Shown: in pieces, positions 45,307 through 54,860 of the stretch
Layout: the number at the start of each line of letters is the position of its first letter
How positions within the stretch are numbered: position 1 is the stretch's first letter
From: Shewanella salipaludis
GTDB lineage: Bacteria; Pseudomonadota; Gammaproteobacteria; Enterobacterales; Shewanellaceae
DNA length: 64,000 bases
Assembly: GCF_012911865.1 (NCBI RefSeq)
Contig: NZ_JAAXYH010000009.1
Location: 1 to 64,000, forward strand
Direction: 5' to 3'
Translations under genes and position numbers: made by a program
Notes under the pieces: model-generated
Told to the model about the DNA's origin: nothing
Database searches by the model: none
The model's input: the letters and a program-made list of their open reading frames with translations, nothing else

Positions 45307-45423
45307 TCAGTTCCACCAGATCTTGGCCGGCACCACTTCGAGACGGTTGAGGCCGGCAGGCAACTGCACTTTCTTGCGGGCAGGCTTGGCAAATCCTAAG
45401 GCTCTCTTGATTGATTTAAACAT
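45307..45423 (-). CDS. Overlooked small ORF, 38 aa, downstream of the repeat protein
   Basis: ATG preceded by GAGGAG seven bases away, an ideal ribosome site. Product starts MFKSIKRALGFAKPARKK (six lysines or arginines in the first 18 residues) and ends LEVVPAKIWWN. It begins 23 bases after the stop codon of the 13-residue-repeat protein and is followed by the strong terminator at 45201-45243, so the two genes form one transcript. No signal peptide, no known family. It could be a cationic peptide, a leader or a regulator of the secreted partner; none is proven. Confidence 0.6.
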   Translation of the reverse strand: MFKSIKRALGFAKPARKKVQLPAGLNRLEVVPAKIWWN

Positions 45424-45446
45424 AATCATTCTCCTCAAAAGTGTCG

Positions 45447-46031
45447 TTAAGCGATAGCTGCCAGTACGACAGGCTTGACCTTAATGTTGGGCGCGGCTGC
45501 CAGTTCGACAGGCTTGACTTTGATGTTGGGTGCGGCTGCCAGTTCGAGGGGTTTGACCTTAATGTTGGGCGCAGCTACCAGTTCGAGGGGTTTGATCTTG
45601 ATGTTGGGCGCGGCTGCCAGTTCGAGAGGTTTGACCTTGATGTTGGGCGCGGCTGCCAGTTCAAGGGGCTTGACCTTGATGTTGGGTGCGGCTGTCAGTT
45701 CGACAGGCTTGACCTTGATGTTGGGCGCGGCTGCCAGTTCGACAGGCTTGACCTTGATGTTGGGCGCGGCTGCCAGTTCGACAGGCTTGACCTTGATGTT
45801 GGGCGCGGCTGCCAGTTCGAGGGGTTTGATCTTGATGTTGGGCGCGGCTGCCACTTCAAGGGGTTTGACCTTGAAGTTGGGCGCGGCTGCCAGTTCGAGG
45901 GGTTTGACCTTGATGTTGGGCGCAGCAGTCAGATTTACAGCCGAAGTTGTTTGATAAGAATTAAAATTTGCAGAAGCAAAGCAAGTGGCAGTCGAAGCTA
46001 TAGCTACAGCGGTAATTATTCCCTTAATCAT
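45447..46031 (-). CDS. Secreted protein of twelve 13-residue repeats
   Basis: 194 aa from ATG 46031 (the frame reaches a GTG at 46067). A Sec-type signal peptide (IKGIITAVAIASTATCFASA) and a linker rich in Ser, Thr and Asn precede twelve tandem copies of AAPNIKVKPLELA, with slight variants (I/F at 5, V/I at 7, L/V at 10), ending AIA. Proline and lysine positions are invariant, suggesting an extended, basic, periodic chain or short beta-strands at the surface. Function unknown. It precedes the 38-aa ORF and lies 69 bases past the GGDEF/EAL gene on the same strand. Confidence 0.75.
   Translation of the reverse strand: MIKGIITAVAIASTATCFASANFNSYQTTSAVNLTAAPNIKVKPLELAAAPNFKVKPLEVAAAPNIKIKPLELAAAPNIKVKPVELAAAPNIKVKPVELAAAPNIKVKPVELTAAPNIKVKPLELAAAPNIKVKPLELAAAPNIKIKPLELVAAPNIKVKPLELAAAPNIKVKPVELAAAPNIKVKPVVLAAIA
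45459..45926. repeat. Twelve tandem copies of a 39-bp unit
   Basis: Encodes the 13-residue repeats. Copies are nearly identical and include blocks such as CTTGATGTTGGGCGCGGCTG on the plus strand. Because 39 is a multiple of three, frames without stop in one unit stay open throughout, giving long spurious frames on the opposite strand (203 and 159 codons). Confidence 0.93.
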
Positions 46032-46136
46032 TTTGATAATCTCTCTGGTTAGTTTAATTTTTGACACTGAATTAACATTTGCTGGTATATATGCAGATGT
46101 TGTGCCAATGTTTAACCTAATGATCAGGGAAATGAT

Positions 46137-49100
46137 TTAAGTGTTTATTTTTCGATCCGGCATGCTGCTCGCATCTCGCTGCAACAAGGCGGTAAAATCG
46201 ACTTCCGGAATCGGCTTGCTGAATATAAATCCTTGTATTTCTTCGCAATTTAGGGCTCTTAATATATTGAGCTGTGAGGACTCTTCGACGCCTTCACCCA
46301 CCACCGACAGTCCCATGTTGTGGGCTATGGTAATGATGGAATCCACCATCTTGAGATCTCTGTCGGACTTGTCTATATCGTCGACGAAGGCCTTATCGAT
46401 CTTCAGCGTGTGTATGGGAAAGCGCTTGAGGTAGGACAGGGAAGAATAGCCCGTGCCGAAGTCGTCCAGCGACAGGCTGATGCCCATCTTGGCCAGTTGT
46501 TGCATGACCTTGATGGCCACCTCAGGCTGTTTGATGACCGTGCCTTCGGTGATCTCCAGCTCCAAATGACAGGCGGGTAGCTTGGTGAGTCGTAAAATTG
46601 ACTCAATCCTTTGCTGAAGATCGGGTAGGGCAAACTGACGTGACGACAAATTGACGGCCACCCTGCCGCTAAACAGTCCTTGTTCGCGCCATTTCTGCGC
46701 CGCGAAGCAGGCTTTACGCAGTACCAGATCGCCGATCTCGACGATCAGGCCGTTTTCTTCGGCCTGTGGTATAAAATCATTGGGAGGGATGAGGCCGAGA
46801 GAGGGGTGCTTGAGCCTGACCAGCGCCTCCATACCGGCTATCTTGCCCAGTTTCACGTCGACCTTGGGTTGGTAATAGACCTCGAAATAGTCTTCTTTCA
46901 ATCCTTCACGGATAAGGTTCTCTATTTCCAACTGCCTGATGGCGTTGCGGTTGAGGGATTCGGAGAAGAATTGATACCTGTTGCCCCCGGCCGATTTTGC
47001 ATGGTACATGGCGATGTCGGCCTTACGTAATAAGGCTTGCTCGTTTTGCTCATCTTCAGGGTAGAGGACTATGCCTATGCTGACGCCTATCACCAGGCTC
47101 TCTTGTTGAATATCGAAGCTTCGTTTGAAGCCTTCGATCAACTGATTGGCTATCGCGGCACTCGAGCCTATGTCGGGATTTTTGTCTATCAAGACGGCGA
47201 ATTCATCGCCACCGAGGCGGTAGACACTGGTATGGGTTGGAATGCTGGCCTGAATGCGTTCGGCAACCAGGCGCAACAGATCATCGCCAATCTGATGACC
47301 CAAGGAGTCGTTGATCTTCTTGAAGTTGTCGAGATCCAGCACCATTAGCGTGTGGTGAGTGTCTTTCTTGACTAAATGACTCAAAGTGACCTGTAGATTG
47401 GAGCGGTTAGGCAGTCCCGTCAATAAATCGTTGTTGGTGAGTTTTCTCAACTCTTCTTCCTGTTGCTTGCGGCGGGAAATATCGGAAAATACCCCGACAT
47501 AGTGTGACAACTCACCCTGCTCATCATAGATGGCATCGATAGTCAGTTCCATCAGGAAGCTGTCATCATGGCCTTTGCTGGCCTCTACATCATTGCTCCA
47601 GCGGCCCTGTTGTTTCAGCATCTGCCTGATTTGATCCGAGAAGCTGTCGGGATAGCGTTCGAAATGCAGCAATTCGCCGATGAAATCGGTGCGGGTTCGT
47701 TGAGAAATAGTACAGCAGGCATCGTTAACTTCAACGAAGCGATATTGGTCGTCGAGAATGAACATGCCTTCGGAAATGTTTTCTATGGCACGTTCGAACA
47801 GGCGTAGCTGTTCTTCTGCCTGCTTGAAATTACTGATGTTCTTTATGGTGCCAGTCATCCGCAGTGGGTTATCCTGCTCGTCCCGCTCGACAATTTTGGC
47901 CCTGTCCAATATCCATACCCATTCATTGGCCTTACCTTTAACCCTATAGGCGACTTCGAAATGATCCGTTGTGCCTTTGAAATGATCGCTCAACGCTTCG
48001 CGAACGCGTTGTTGATCCACAGGATGGATATTACTTTCTTCATCGGATGCCCCGGCCCTGTGGCCGTCGCGGGGAAATTCGAGTGAGCCCCAAATGTTGG
48101 AGCGATAGATCTTTCCAGTCTCTATGTCCCAGTCCCACATCTCATCGCCGCTGCCCCACAGAGACAGCTTGAGTCGTTCTTCACTGGTTGCAATTTGTTT
48201 TTGTATTTTTCGACGACGTAATATTGTTTTTATTATGGTCACTGTTAGCAATATTGTGATTAAAACATATATTAATTTTGCCATGGTCGATAACCACCAT
48301 GGAGGCGTTATATTGACTACTAAAGAGTGCGTCGGTCCTGGTTTTCCACTCAGTGGATTCACACCATAAACATTGAATATGTACTTCCCTGGCGACAAGT
48401 TGGTGTAAGTTGCTGAATCATTGCCTTTATCGGCTATCCAGTCGTCCGACAGGCCTGACATCTTATAATAGTATTCAATTTTTTTGCTATCGGATGCTGG
48501 TGAACTGAATTTTAGTGTAAAAGGATAGTCTGAATACTTTAAATTTATTTGTTCTGCATAGGTGATGGATTTACTTAGTATGTTACTATCAATCGGTTGG
48601 CTGACATTAAAAACTAGCAAGTCATTTAAAATGGTTGTTATTAACGTATTTTGTACATATTTATAAACACGCTCTTTGCTTATTGCGCTCAAACCATCTA
48701 AGCCTCCAAAGTAAAACTTGCCGTCAATAAATTCTCCACTGTTTGTATTGTATTCTATTTGGCTACCAAAGTCGGTTGTTACCCTATAGTATTTTGTCCC
48801 ATTTTGAACTATTATCTCATTGATTGATGAGGCGGATAAGTTTCCTATATCGTCTACCGAGATTGAATATATTGGGTTTTCTCCGCTATATAGTTCATTT
48901 GTTTTCTTTGTTTTGATGTTGTAGGAGAGTATTGATTTACTAGTGCCAAAATATATTGAGTCATTAAACTTATTTACGCTGTAAACTATGTCATCTTCAT
49001 AAATAACATTTTGTTCTCCATTTCTTAACTCTATTAATCCTCCTTGTGTTGCTATGTACAGCACACCATTGTAGGCATCTTTTATGCTGAAAATAGGTAG

Positions 49101-50414
49101 ATCTTTTTTAATTTTAATGGTTTTTAATGATTTTTTTGTTTCTAAATCAAACCATACAACATGAAAATCATTTGTCCCATAAATTATTTCATTACCTTTT
49201 ATTGTTGAGATGACAGATATATTGTCATTACTTAAATTCTCCTTTATGCCACTCGAAAGCGATATAGAAAAAAGTCCGCTCCTACTTCCTATAAATAAGG
49301 TGTCATCCTTTATAACCGCTGAAGTGATATTTTTTATTTTTGTAGGTATTTCTTTAAACTCATTATTAGTTGTGTTAAAAATTGTTATTGACTCAGAACC
49401 ATCAGAAATAATCAATTCGTTGTCGTTTTTATGCAGTGACCAAATGTTGTTACTGTTTGTATTGATGTGTTCTACAAGATTGTTGTTCAATCCTATAGAA
49501 ATAAACCCGGAATTGAGAAGTGAAACTAGAATTTTTTGTTTGCCTTGATATAAAACTGGTGGTGAATATGATGACATAGTTTCATATTTACCTAAGAGAG
49601 TAGTAGAAAAGTCAAACTCATTCAGATAATACAACATGTTCTTATTTGAGATGATAGTTTTTTCGCTGGTTGATATTCCTTCGATTTTTATTTTTTTTAT
49701 TTCACTCAGAGTTTGAGTTTTAATGTTTAATTTAGATATCCCATGTTCTGAAAAAATTGTTGTTTCATTGTTTATTTTTGCAATGTCTAATGAATGACTT
49801 AAAATTTGTTTAGCTTTTTTACTTTTTTTGTTGAAGGATATAATTGAGCCATCATGATTTCTCACTATATAGAAATCATCAATATCCAATACTTTTTTGA
49901 CACTGTCGAAAAGTTCGTTGGATATTGTCTTTGCTATGTTTAATGTGTTTTTATTTATTTCGATTATGGAATTGTTACTTCCAACTATTATATTTTCACC
50001 TGCAGAGTTCAAGGACCATGTTGCTTGGTCTAAACTTTGAATTCTTGTGAATTTATCCAATTTTTCATCATAACGACTTAAACCGTCATCTGTTCCAACA
50101 TATAAAATATTGTCTATTATCGCTAGACTCTGAATAAATGAGCTTTGAAGACCGCTTTTTGATCCAGCTAAGAAATATTTGAATGTTTTCCCATCGAAAC
50201 GATTGAGACCGCTGACTGTACCAATCCAGAGGTAGCCATGCTTGTCTTCTACCATGGAGGTTATGGTGCTTTGGGATAAGCCTTCTTGAACGCCAAAAGC
50301 TTCGCTCTGGAGCAAAACCTGTGAGTTTTTCATAGGCGAAGTTTCAGACAGTGCCAAAGAAGGGAGTGATAGCAAAAGGAGTGATAAGCAGAACTGATAG
50401 AAGATTCTAGGCAT
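46137..50414 (-). CDS. Sensor/c-di-GMP protein: propeller sensor, TM, two PAS, GGDEF and EAL domains
   Basis: 1425-aa inner-membrane signalling protein. Signal peptide (QFCLSLLLLSLPSLALS), then a long periplasmic two-component-propeller sensor (about 30-640, starting GYLWIGTVSGLNRFDG), a Y_Y_Y-type beta domain (about 640-700, TYTNLSPGKYIFNVYGVNP) and a membrane helix (about 706-728). Two PAS domains follow (about 740-860 and 868-990). GGDEF is intact (RLGGDEF, first Gly at 1068) and EAL is intact (MEALVRL, Glu1196; DDFGTGYSSLSYLKRF). Both diguanylate cyclase and phosphodiesterase activity are possible. The DNA for the sensor half is much more AT-rich than that for the output half. Confidence 0.93.
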   Translation of the reverse strand: MPRIFYQFCLSLLLLSLPSLALSETSPMKNSQVLLQSEAFGVQEGLSQSTITSMVEDKHGYLWIGTVSGLNRFDGKTFKYFLAGSKSGLQSSFIQSLAIIDNILYVGTDDGLSRYDEKLDKFTRIQSLDQATWSLNSAGENIIVGSNNSIIEINKNTLNIAKTISNELFDSVKKVLDIDDFYIVRNHDGSIISFNKKSKKAKQILSHSLDIAKINNETTIFSEHGISKLNIKTQTLSEIKKIKIEGISTSEKTIISNKNMLYYLNEFDFSTTLLGKYETMSSYSPPVLYQGKQKILVSLLNSGFISIGLNNNLVEHINTNSNNIWSLHKNDNELIISDGSESITIFNTTNNEFKEIPTKIKNITSAVIKDDTLFIGSRSGLFSISLSSGIKENLSNDNISVISTIKGNEIIYGTNDFHVVWFDLETKKSLKTIKIKKDLPIFSIKDAYNGVLYIATQGGLIELRNGEQNVIYEDDIVYSVNKFNDSIYFGTSKSILSYNIKTKKTNELYSGENPIYSISVDDIGNLSASSINEIIVQNGTKYYRVTTDFGSQIEYNTNSGEFIDGKFYFGGLDGLSAISKERVYKYVQNTLITTILNDLLVFNVSQPIDSNILSKSITYAEQINLKYSDYPFTLKFSSPASDSKKIEYYYKMSGLSDDWIADKGNDSATYTNLSPGKYIFNVYGVNPLSGKPGPTHSLVVNITPPWWLSTMAKLIYVLITILLTVTIIKTILRRRKIQKQIATSEERLKLSLWGSGDEMWDWDIETGKIYRSNIWGSLEFPRDGHRAGASDEESNIHPVDQQRVREALSDHFKGTTDHFEVAYRVKGKANEWVWILDRAKIVERDEQDNPLRMTGTIKNISNFKQAEEQLRLFERAIENISEGMFILDDQYRFVEVNDACCTISQRTRTDFIGELLHFERYPDSFSDQIRQMLKQQGRWSNDVEASKGHDDSFLMELTIDAIYDEQGELSHYVGVFSDISRRKQQEEELRKLTNNDLLTGLPNRSNLQVTLSHLVKKDTHHTLMVLDLDNFKKINDSLGHQIGDDLLRLVAERIQASIPTHTSVYRLGGDEFAVLIDKNPDIGSSAAIANQLIEGFKRSFDIQQESLVIGVSIGIVLYPEDEQNEQALLRKADIAMYHAKSAGGNRYQFFSESLNRNAIRQLEIENLIREGLKEDYFEVYYQPKVDVKLGKIAGMEALVRLKHPSLGLIPPNDFIPQAEENGLIVEIGDLVLRKACFAAQKWREQGLFSGRVAVNLSSRQFALPDLQQRIESILRLTKLPACHLELEITEGTVIKQPEVAIKVMQQLAKMGISLSLDDFGTGYSSLSYLKRFPIHTLKIDKAFVDDIDKSDRDLKMVDSIITIAHNMGLSVVGEGVEESSQLNILRALNCEEIQGFIFSKPIPEVDFTALLQRDASSMPDRKINT

Positions 50415-50679
50415 AATTATTCTTTGTTGTTATCCGAGGATGCCATGAAACAAGTTATTAACCTCACTTTTTCAGAAAGTTAGCTGTTTGTCAAAGGCTG
50501 TGGCGATAAATCTTGTTTAATCACGTTTATATGGGCCAAATGTGTGCAATTTGACATGTTTCTGCCGTTGCAGTGACGATAGATGCCTTCTGCATGTTGC
50601 TGCCGCGTTTTAAAGGCCAATGCCTGTATTATTCCTGGCCTATCTATTCGGGGTGCGAGATGAAGGCTCGGTTATTTGG

Positions 50680-53469
50680 CTAAAAATCAAACTTTTCGCT
50701 CTGCAGCTTGAACTGCCGCAAATCGTTGATCATGCTCGCCGAGGTCAAGGGTTCCAAATGCCTGTGTTGCTCGCCGTTGCTGAAGAGTACCAGGCGGTCA
50801 CTGTGTTTGGTGCGCATCTTGCGCATCATGAATTTGAGCAGATCCGCTCGGGTCAGCTTGGCGATTTCGGCGACCACCAGCTCCCGCTGGTTAAATTGGT
50901 AATCCCGGTTGCCGACACTGACCCAATATCTCTGGCTGCGGGTCTTGAGGTTGGCGTCATGCTCCATCACTTGGTTGATCAGGCCTTCCTTGGTCGCTTC
51001 CCATTGCTCATTGGTGATCTGCAGCACGGCATAATTGAAGTCGGCGATGAACTCATCTATGGCCTCCAGCAGTTGCCTGGGTCCCGTGGTGGGGGACTGG
51101 ATATAGAAGATCATTCCCGGATGTCGGTTCAGCGGCAGGTAGCCTGTGCCCACCATATAACCCAGCTGTTTCTCGGTCCTGAGTTCATGGAAGAAGGTCG
51201 ATGACATAGTATGATTGAGCAAGCTGAACAGGGCCATCTTCTCCGGGGTGGCGGCGGCCGATTGATAATAGACTATGATGGCGCTGTCTTGGTGCGTTAT
51301 CGCCAATTCCCGCAGCAGTGTGCCAGCCCCCGTCAGATTGACCAACTCTCTGGCGGACTCTGGACTGGGCTTGGACACCAGTGCCAGGATCTGGCTCAAT
51401 CTGTCGCCCAGCGCCTGCGCCTCGCTGACCAACCAGTCACCATAGACCAGGCCTTCGAGATAAATCTTGTCGTAGAAGGCGCGCACATGGTCGTGGAGAT
51501 CTTCCAGGCTGATGTCTTCCAGCATTTCGGCCATCCGCAGCGGCTCGTAGCTGCGTTTCTGCAGGGTCACAGTCAAACTGGTGAAAAGTTGAGAAATGGG
51601 CTTGGCCTGGGCGACATTGCCCCAACTGCGCAGTAGCTGACGTTTTATCAGCTTGAAGCGATCTTGGGTGAACTTACGCTCACGGGCCTTGTGGATCAGC
51701 AATGCCAGCAGGGTTTCTTGGTTGCCGGTGAAGCCGGTCAAATGCAGGGTGATGCCGCCCTGATGAGGATAAATATTGTAGCTTAAGCCAGCGACCTCGG
51801 CCTGGTAGGTGGGTTCGGTCAGGTAATCCAGCAACATCTCGACATAGAGGCGGGTCAGGGCCGCGTGCCTTGGCGTTATGCTGGCCTGTTCCGAGTCCAG
51901 CGACAGATACAGGTGCCCCTTGGGGACATTGAATTCATCGTCTTTCTTATGCCAGATGCGGTAGCTCTCGGTTTCGCTGACGATCACCGGCACTCGGGCC
52001 TGGCTCTTATCCGGGCGCGCCACGGATTCGGCGACGATGAAAGGATTAACTTCAGGCAGCTTAAGTTCCGGGCGAATCCTTGTCACATGCCAGCTTGCCA
52101 GGGCATCGGAGGCAATGGGCCTGATTTGATAAGGGGTGTGATACCAGGCCGCCTGTTGATCAGTATCCAACTCCCTGGCTATGAGTTGCAGCCGCATGTT
52201 CTCTGGAGTCAACATGGCCAACAGGGACAAGGCCTCGGCTTTGTCCAAACCATCCATGCGATAGTCGCCATAGAGCAGATCTGCGACCTCATAATGGTGC
52301 ATGTTGATGCTCAGGTGACTGGCGAGATCTTGTGCCTTTATCTGCTCCTGGTATCTGAAGGCCATCTTGAGCAGGTTGGCCCGCTCCAGATAGCGCCAAT
52401 CCTCCAGTCCTTGGGTGGCGATCAGCCGGATATATTCGAAGCAGGCGGTTATCAGGGTATCTGTATCGGCCAGTCCCTTATCCGTCAGCTGGAAGCTGAT
52501 GTTGTAGTCTTTAAAGTTGTAGCCGTTGATGCCGCCACCGGCGGAGAGGTTGTCCGCCAGTCCCCTGTCCTTGAGGTAAGACAAGAGGCTGCCGGGACTC
52601 TCATTGCCCAGCAAGTGGCTGATGAAGGTCAAGGGTTTGCGCTTATAGAATGAATCTATGCCAGGCAGATTGAAACTCATGGTGAGGCGTTTCTGCTCCT
52701 TGAGCGGGATCACTTGGATCTGGCGTTGCAGCTCGTCAGGGCCGTAGAGAGGGACGTCCGGATAGCTCTTGGTGAGCCTCAGATTGTGGATGCCGCCAAA
52801 ATAGCCTTCGGCCAATGCCTGCTGCTCATCCAGGGGGGCCGGGGATACCAGGCATAGGGTCATCAGGTTGGCGCTGTAGTGGGTCAGGTAAAAGGTCAAC
52901 AATTCGGCGCGAATTTCCGCCTGACTGCCCGCCAGCGTGGTTAGGTTACCAACCGAAAACTTGGCAAAAGGATGCGCCTGGTTGGCCGTTTCCTTCTGGA
53001 CCTGGTAGATGCGGCGGATATCGTCTTTCAGCTTGAGACTGAATTCAGATTCTATCGCCTGACGCTCGCGCTCGACCAAATCGAGGTCGAACTTCGGGGC
53101 GATGAAGAACTGGCTGAATCTGTCCAGCGCCGCCTCGAACACCTCGGCATTGATGGTGAAAAAGAAGTTGGTATGCTCTGTGCCCGTCCAGGCATTATTG
53201 CTGCCACCATGTTGGTTGATGAAGGCATGATACTCGCCCGAGTCGGGAAACTTGTCCGTGCCCAGAAACAGCATATGTTCCAGAAAATGGGCCATTCCGG
53301 GTCTGTCAAGGGGATCATCAAAGTGACCTACACCGACGGCCATGGCGGCCGCGGCCTGACTGGCATGACAGTCTTCTACCAACAACACCCTCAGGGCATT
53401 GTCCAGTTGCAGATAGCGGTAGTGGCGGTGGTCGTTGGGACTCTTATAAACAGACTGGGAGTTGGACAA
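50680..53469 (-). CDS. M16 (insulinase/pitrilysin-like) zinc metalloprotease
   Basis: 929 aa, similar in layout to E. coli protease III but without an evident signal peptide (starts MSNSQSVYKSPNDHRHYRY). The inverted zinc motif HxxEH is HFLEH at residues 61-65, with the third ligand glutamate in ERERQAIESEF about 75 residues later. Four M16 domains are expected; the C-terminal HELRTEKQLGYMVGTGY segment is typical. It probably degrades peptides in the cytoplasm or periplasm. Transcribed divergently from sixA. Confidence 0.93.
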   Translation of the reverse strand: MSNSQSVYKSPNDHRHYRYLQLDNALRVLLVEDCHASQAAAAMAVGVGHFDDPLDRPGMAHFLEHMLFLGTDKFPDSGEYHAFINQHGGSNNAWTGTEHTNFFFTINAEVFEAALDRFSQFFIAPKFDLDLVERERQAIESEFSLKLKDDIRRIYQVQKETANQAHPFAKFSVGNLTTLAGSQAEIRAELLTFYLTHYSANLMTLCLVSPAPLDEQQALAEGYFGGIHNLRLTKSYPDVPLYGPDELQRQIQVIPLKEQKRLTMSFNLPGIDSFYKRKPLTFISHLLGNESPGSLLSYLKDRGLADNLSAGGGINGYNFKDYNISFQLTDKGLADTDTLITACFEYIRLIATQGLEDWRYLERANLLKMAFRYQEQIKAQDLASHLSINMHHYEVADLLYGDYRMDGLDKAEALSLLAMLTPENMRLQLIARELDTDQQAAWYHTPYQIRPIASDALASWHVTRIRPELKLPEVNPFIVAESVARPDKSQARVPVIVSETESYRIWHKKDDEFNVPKGHLYLSLDSEQASITPRHAALTRLYVEMLLDYLTEPTYQAEVAGLSYNIYPHQGGITLHLTGFTGNQETLLALLIHKARERKFTQDRFKLIKRQLLRSWGNVAQAKPISQLFTSLTVTLQKRSYEPLRMAEMLEDISLEDLHDHVRAFYDKIYLEGLVYGDWLVSEAQALGDRLSQILALVSKPSPESARELVNLTGAGTLLRELAITHQDSAIIVYYQSAAATPEKMALFSLLNHTMSSTFFHELRTEKQLGYMVGTGYLPLNRHPGMIFYIQSPTTGPRQLLEAIDEFIADFNYAVLQITNEQWEATKEGLINQVMEHDANLKTRSQRYWVSVGNRDYQFNQRELVVAEIAKLTRADLLKFMMRKMRTKHSDRLVLFSNGEQHRHLEPLTSASMINDLRQFKLQSEKFDF

Positions 53470-53647
53470 GGATGAGGCTCCATTGTAGATAGCTTTTTAT
53501 ATAGTGATAGCCTTGAGGTTTTTTAGCAAATATCTCTTGTGTTTATCGACTAAAGATTAGGTCTTTGATGGTTTGTTCAAACGCTTTTTAGGGCTACAAT
53601 TGGGATTAAAGGGATACAACAAAAATAACTAACGTCACGAGAAACGT

Positions 53648-54118
53648 ATGCAGCTATTTTTAATGAGACATGGGGAAGCGGGTTATCATGCTCAATCAGA
53701 CAGAGAACGTATTTTAACCGAGACCGGCCGCCACCATACAGGCATCATGAGCAACTGGCTGACCCGCAACGTGAATGCATTCGATCTGGTCCTGGTCAGT
53801 CCTTACTTACGTGCGCAGCAGACATGGCAGGAGGTGAGCAAACACTTTCCCGAGCCGAGAAAGTGGCTGGTATTGGACGAATTGACCCCGGCGGCAGAAC
53901 CCGGCAAGGCCGCCGACTTGGTGTTGGCCTATGCCGAGCAATACAAGGCAGACAAGGTGTTGGTGATCGCTCACATGCCGCTGCTCGGGTATATGGTCAG
54001 TGAACTGGTCGCGGGTGTCGAGCCGCCTATCTTCGCCACCTCAGGCATTACCCTGATAGACAAGCATGCCGAACAGGCCTCCATAGTCTGGCAACATGCC
54101 CCCCATAGCATAAGTTGA
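53648..54118 (+). CDS. sixA: Phosphohistidine phosphatase SixA
   Basis: Removes phosphate from histidine-phosphotransfer domains (ArcB in E. coli). Histidine-phosphatase superfamily: MRHGEAGYHAQSD with the catalytic histidine, SPYLRAQQTWQ and VIAHMPLLGYM with the second histidine. 156 aa, usual size. In E. coli sixA follows fadJ; here about 8.9 kb separate them. Confidence 0.92.
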   Translation: MQLFLMRHGEAGYHAQSDRERILTETGRHHTGIMSNWLTRNVNAFDLVLVSPYLRAQQTWQEVSKHFPEPRKWLVLDELTPAAEPGKAADLVLAYAEQYKADKVLVIAHMPLLGYMVSELVAGVEPPIFATSGITLIDKHAEQASIVWQHAPHSIS

Positions 54119-54157
54119 CCCTACCAGCGAAAAGGGCGCAGGCCTGCCTCTGTTTAA

Positions 54158-54189
54158 GAAAAGCGCATTCTTCCGGATGCGCTTTTTTT
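54158..54189 (+). terminator. Terminator after sixA
   Basis: AAAGCGCAT (54160-54168) and ATGCGCTTT (54177-54185) followed by T residues. Confidence 0.88.
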
Positions 54190-54250
54190 GTGTGAACCGA
54201 TGCTTGGGTGTGAGTGGATACTTAGGTGTGAGCTAATGAGGGTAGGAGGC

Positions 54251-54781
54251 TCAGCGCCTATGGGGCTGCTCGCCAATGTCGATCAACACCAATAACGCCG
54301 CATCGCCGCCCCATTCTCTGGGCGCCTGGTGAAAGGCCTTGACCTTGGGGTGTTGTGCCAGCCACATGGGCACTTGCTGTTTGAGAATGCCGCTGCCGTA
54401 ACCATGCATCACGCAGCAGCAGAGACTTTGCTGCTTGACGCAGGCCTGGATCAAGGCGGCCAATTCCAGTTTGGCTTCCGACTGGCGATAGCCGTGCAGG
54501 TCCAGCAGCAGATCCGGCTGGTAGTCACCGCGGCGCAAGCGCTTCAACTCCAGGCTGTCTATGCCTTCATTCAACCAGCGTATCGGGCCATCGACGGGGA
54601 GCAGCGGCTGATAAGTATCCGAAAAATAGCTGTCGGCATGCAGCTGACGCTCTTGCTGCTCGACTTGCTGTTTGGTTTTTAATGGCTCGCGAAAATGACG
54701 CTTGTCCTGCTTGATAGGTCTGATGCCTTCAATCAGCGCAGAAAACATCGCCAAGCCTTCCGGGTCGTGATCTTTATTCAT
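54251..54781 (-). CDS. smrB: Smr-domain endonuclease SmrB
   Basis: 176 aa. The C-terminal Smr domain has the hallmark LLLDLHGYRQSEAK and the loop MHGYGSGILKQQVP. The N-terminal part is charged (KDKRHFREPLKTKQQVEQQE). E. coli SmrB cleaves mRNA at collided ribosomes and starts rescue. It is divergent from prmB, as in E. coli, with 79 bases between the starts. Confidence 0.92.
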   Translation of the reverse strand: MNKDHDPEGLAMFSALIEGIRPIKQDKRHFREPLKTKQQVEQQERQLHADSYFSDTYQPLLPVDGPIRWLNEGIDSLELKRLRRGDYQPDLLLDLHGYRQSEAKLELAALIQACVKQQSLCCCVMHGYGSGILKQQVPMWLAQHPKVKAFHQAPREWGGDAALLVLIDIGEQPHRR

Positions 54782-54860
54782 TGGGGTATTCTATTGAATC
54801 CTATGCCATCTGAATAGACTTCAGTTACAATGTTGGCGAACAATCTAGCGGGAGCACGTT

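Noticed and set aside
45441..46052. Rightward open frame of 203 codons over the 39-bp repeat
   Set aside because: It exists because the repeat unit is a multiple of three. It lacks a signal peptide or ribosome site, while the leftward frame has both a plausible start and a signal peptide.
50541..50556. CRP-like sequence TGTGTGCAATTTGACA upstream of the GGDEF/EAL gene
   Set aside because: Eight of ten core bases match, but such matches are common by chance and there is no supporting promoter layout.
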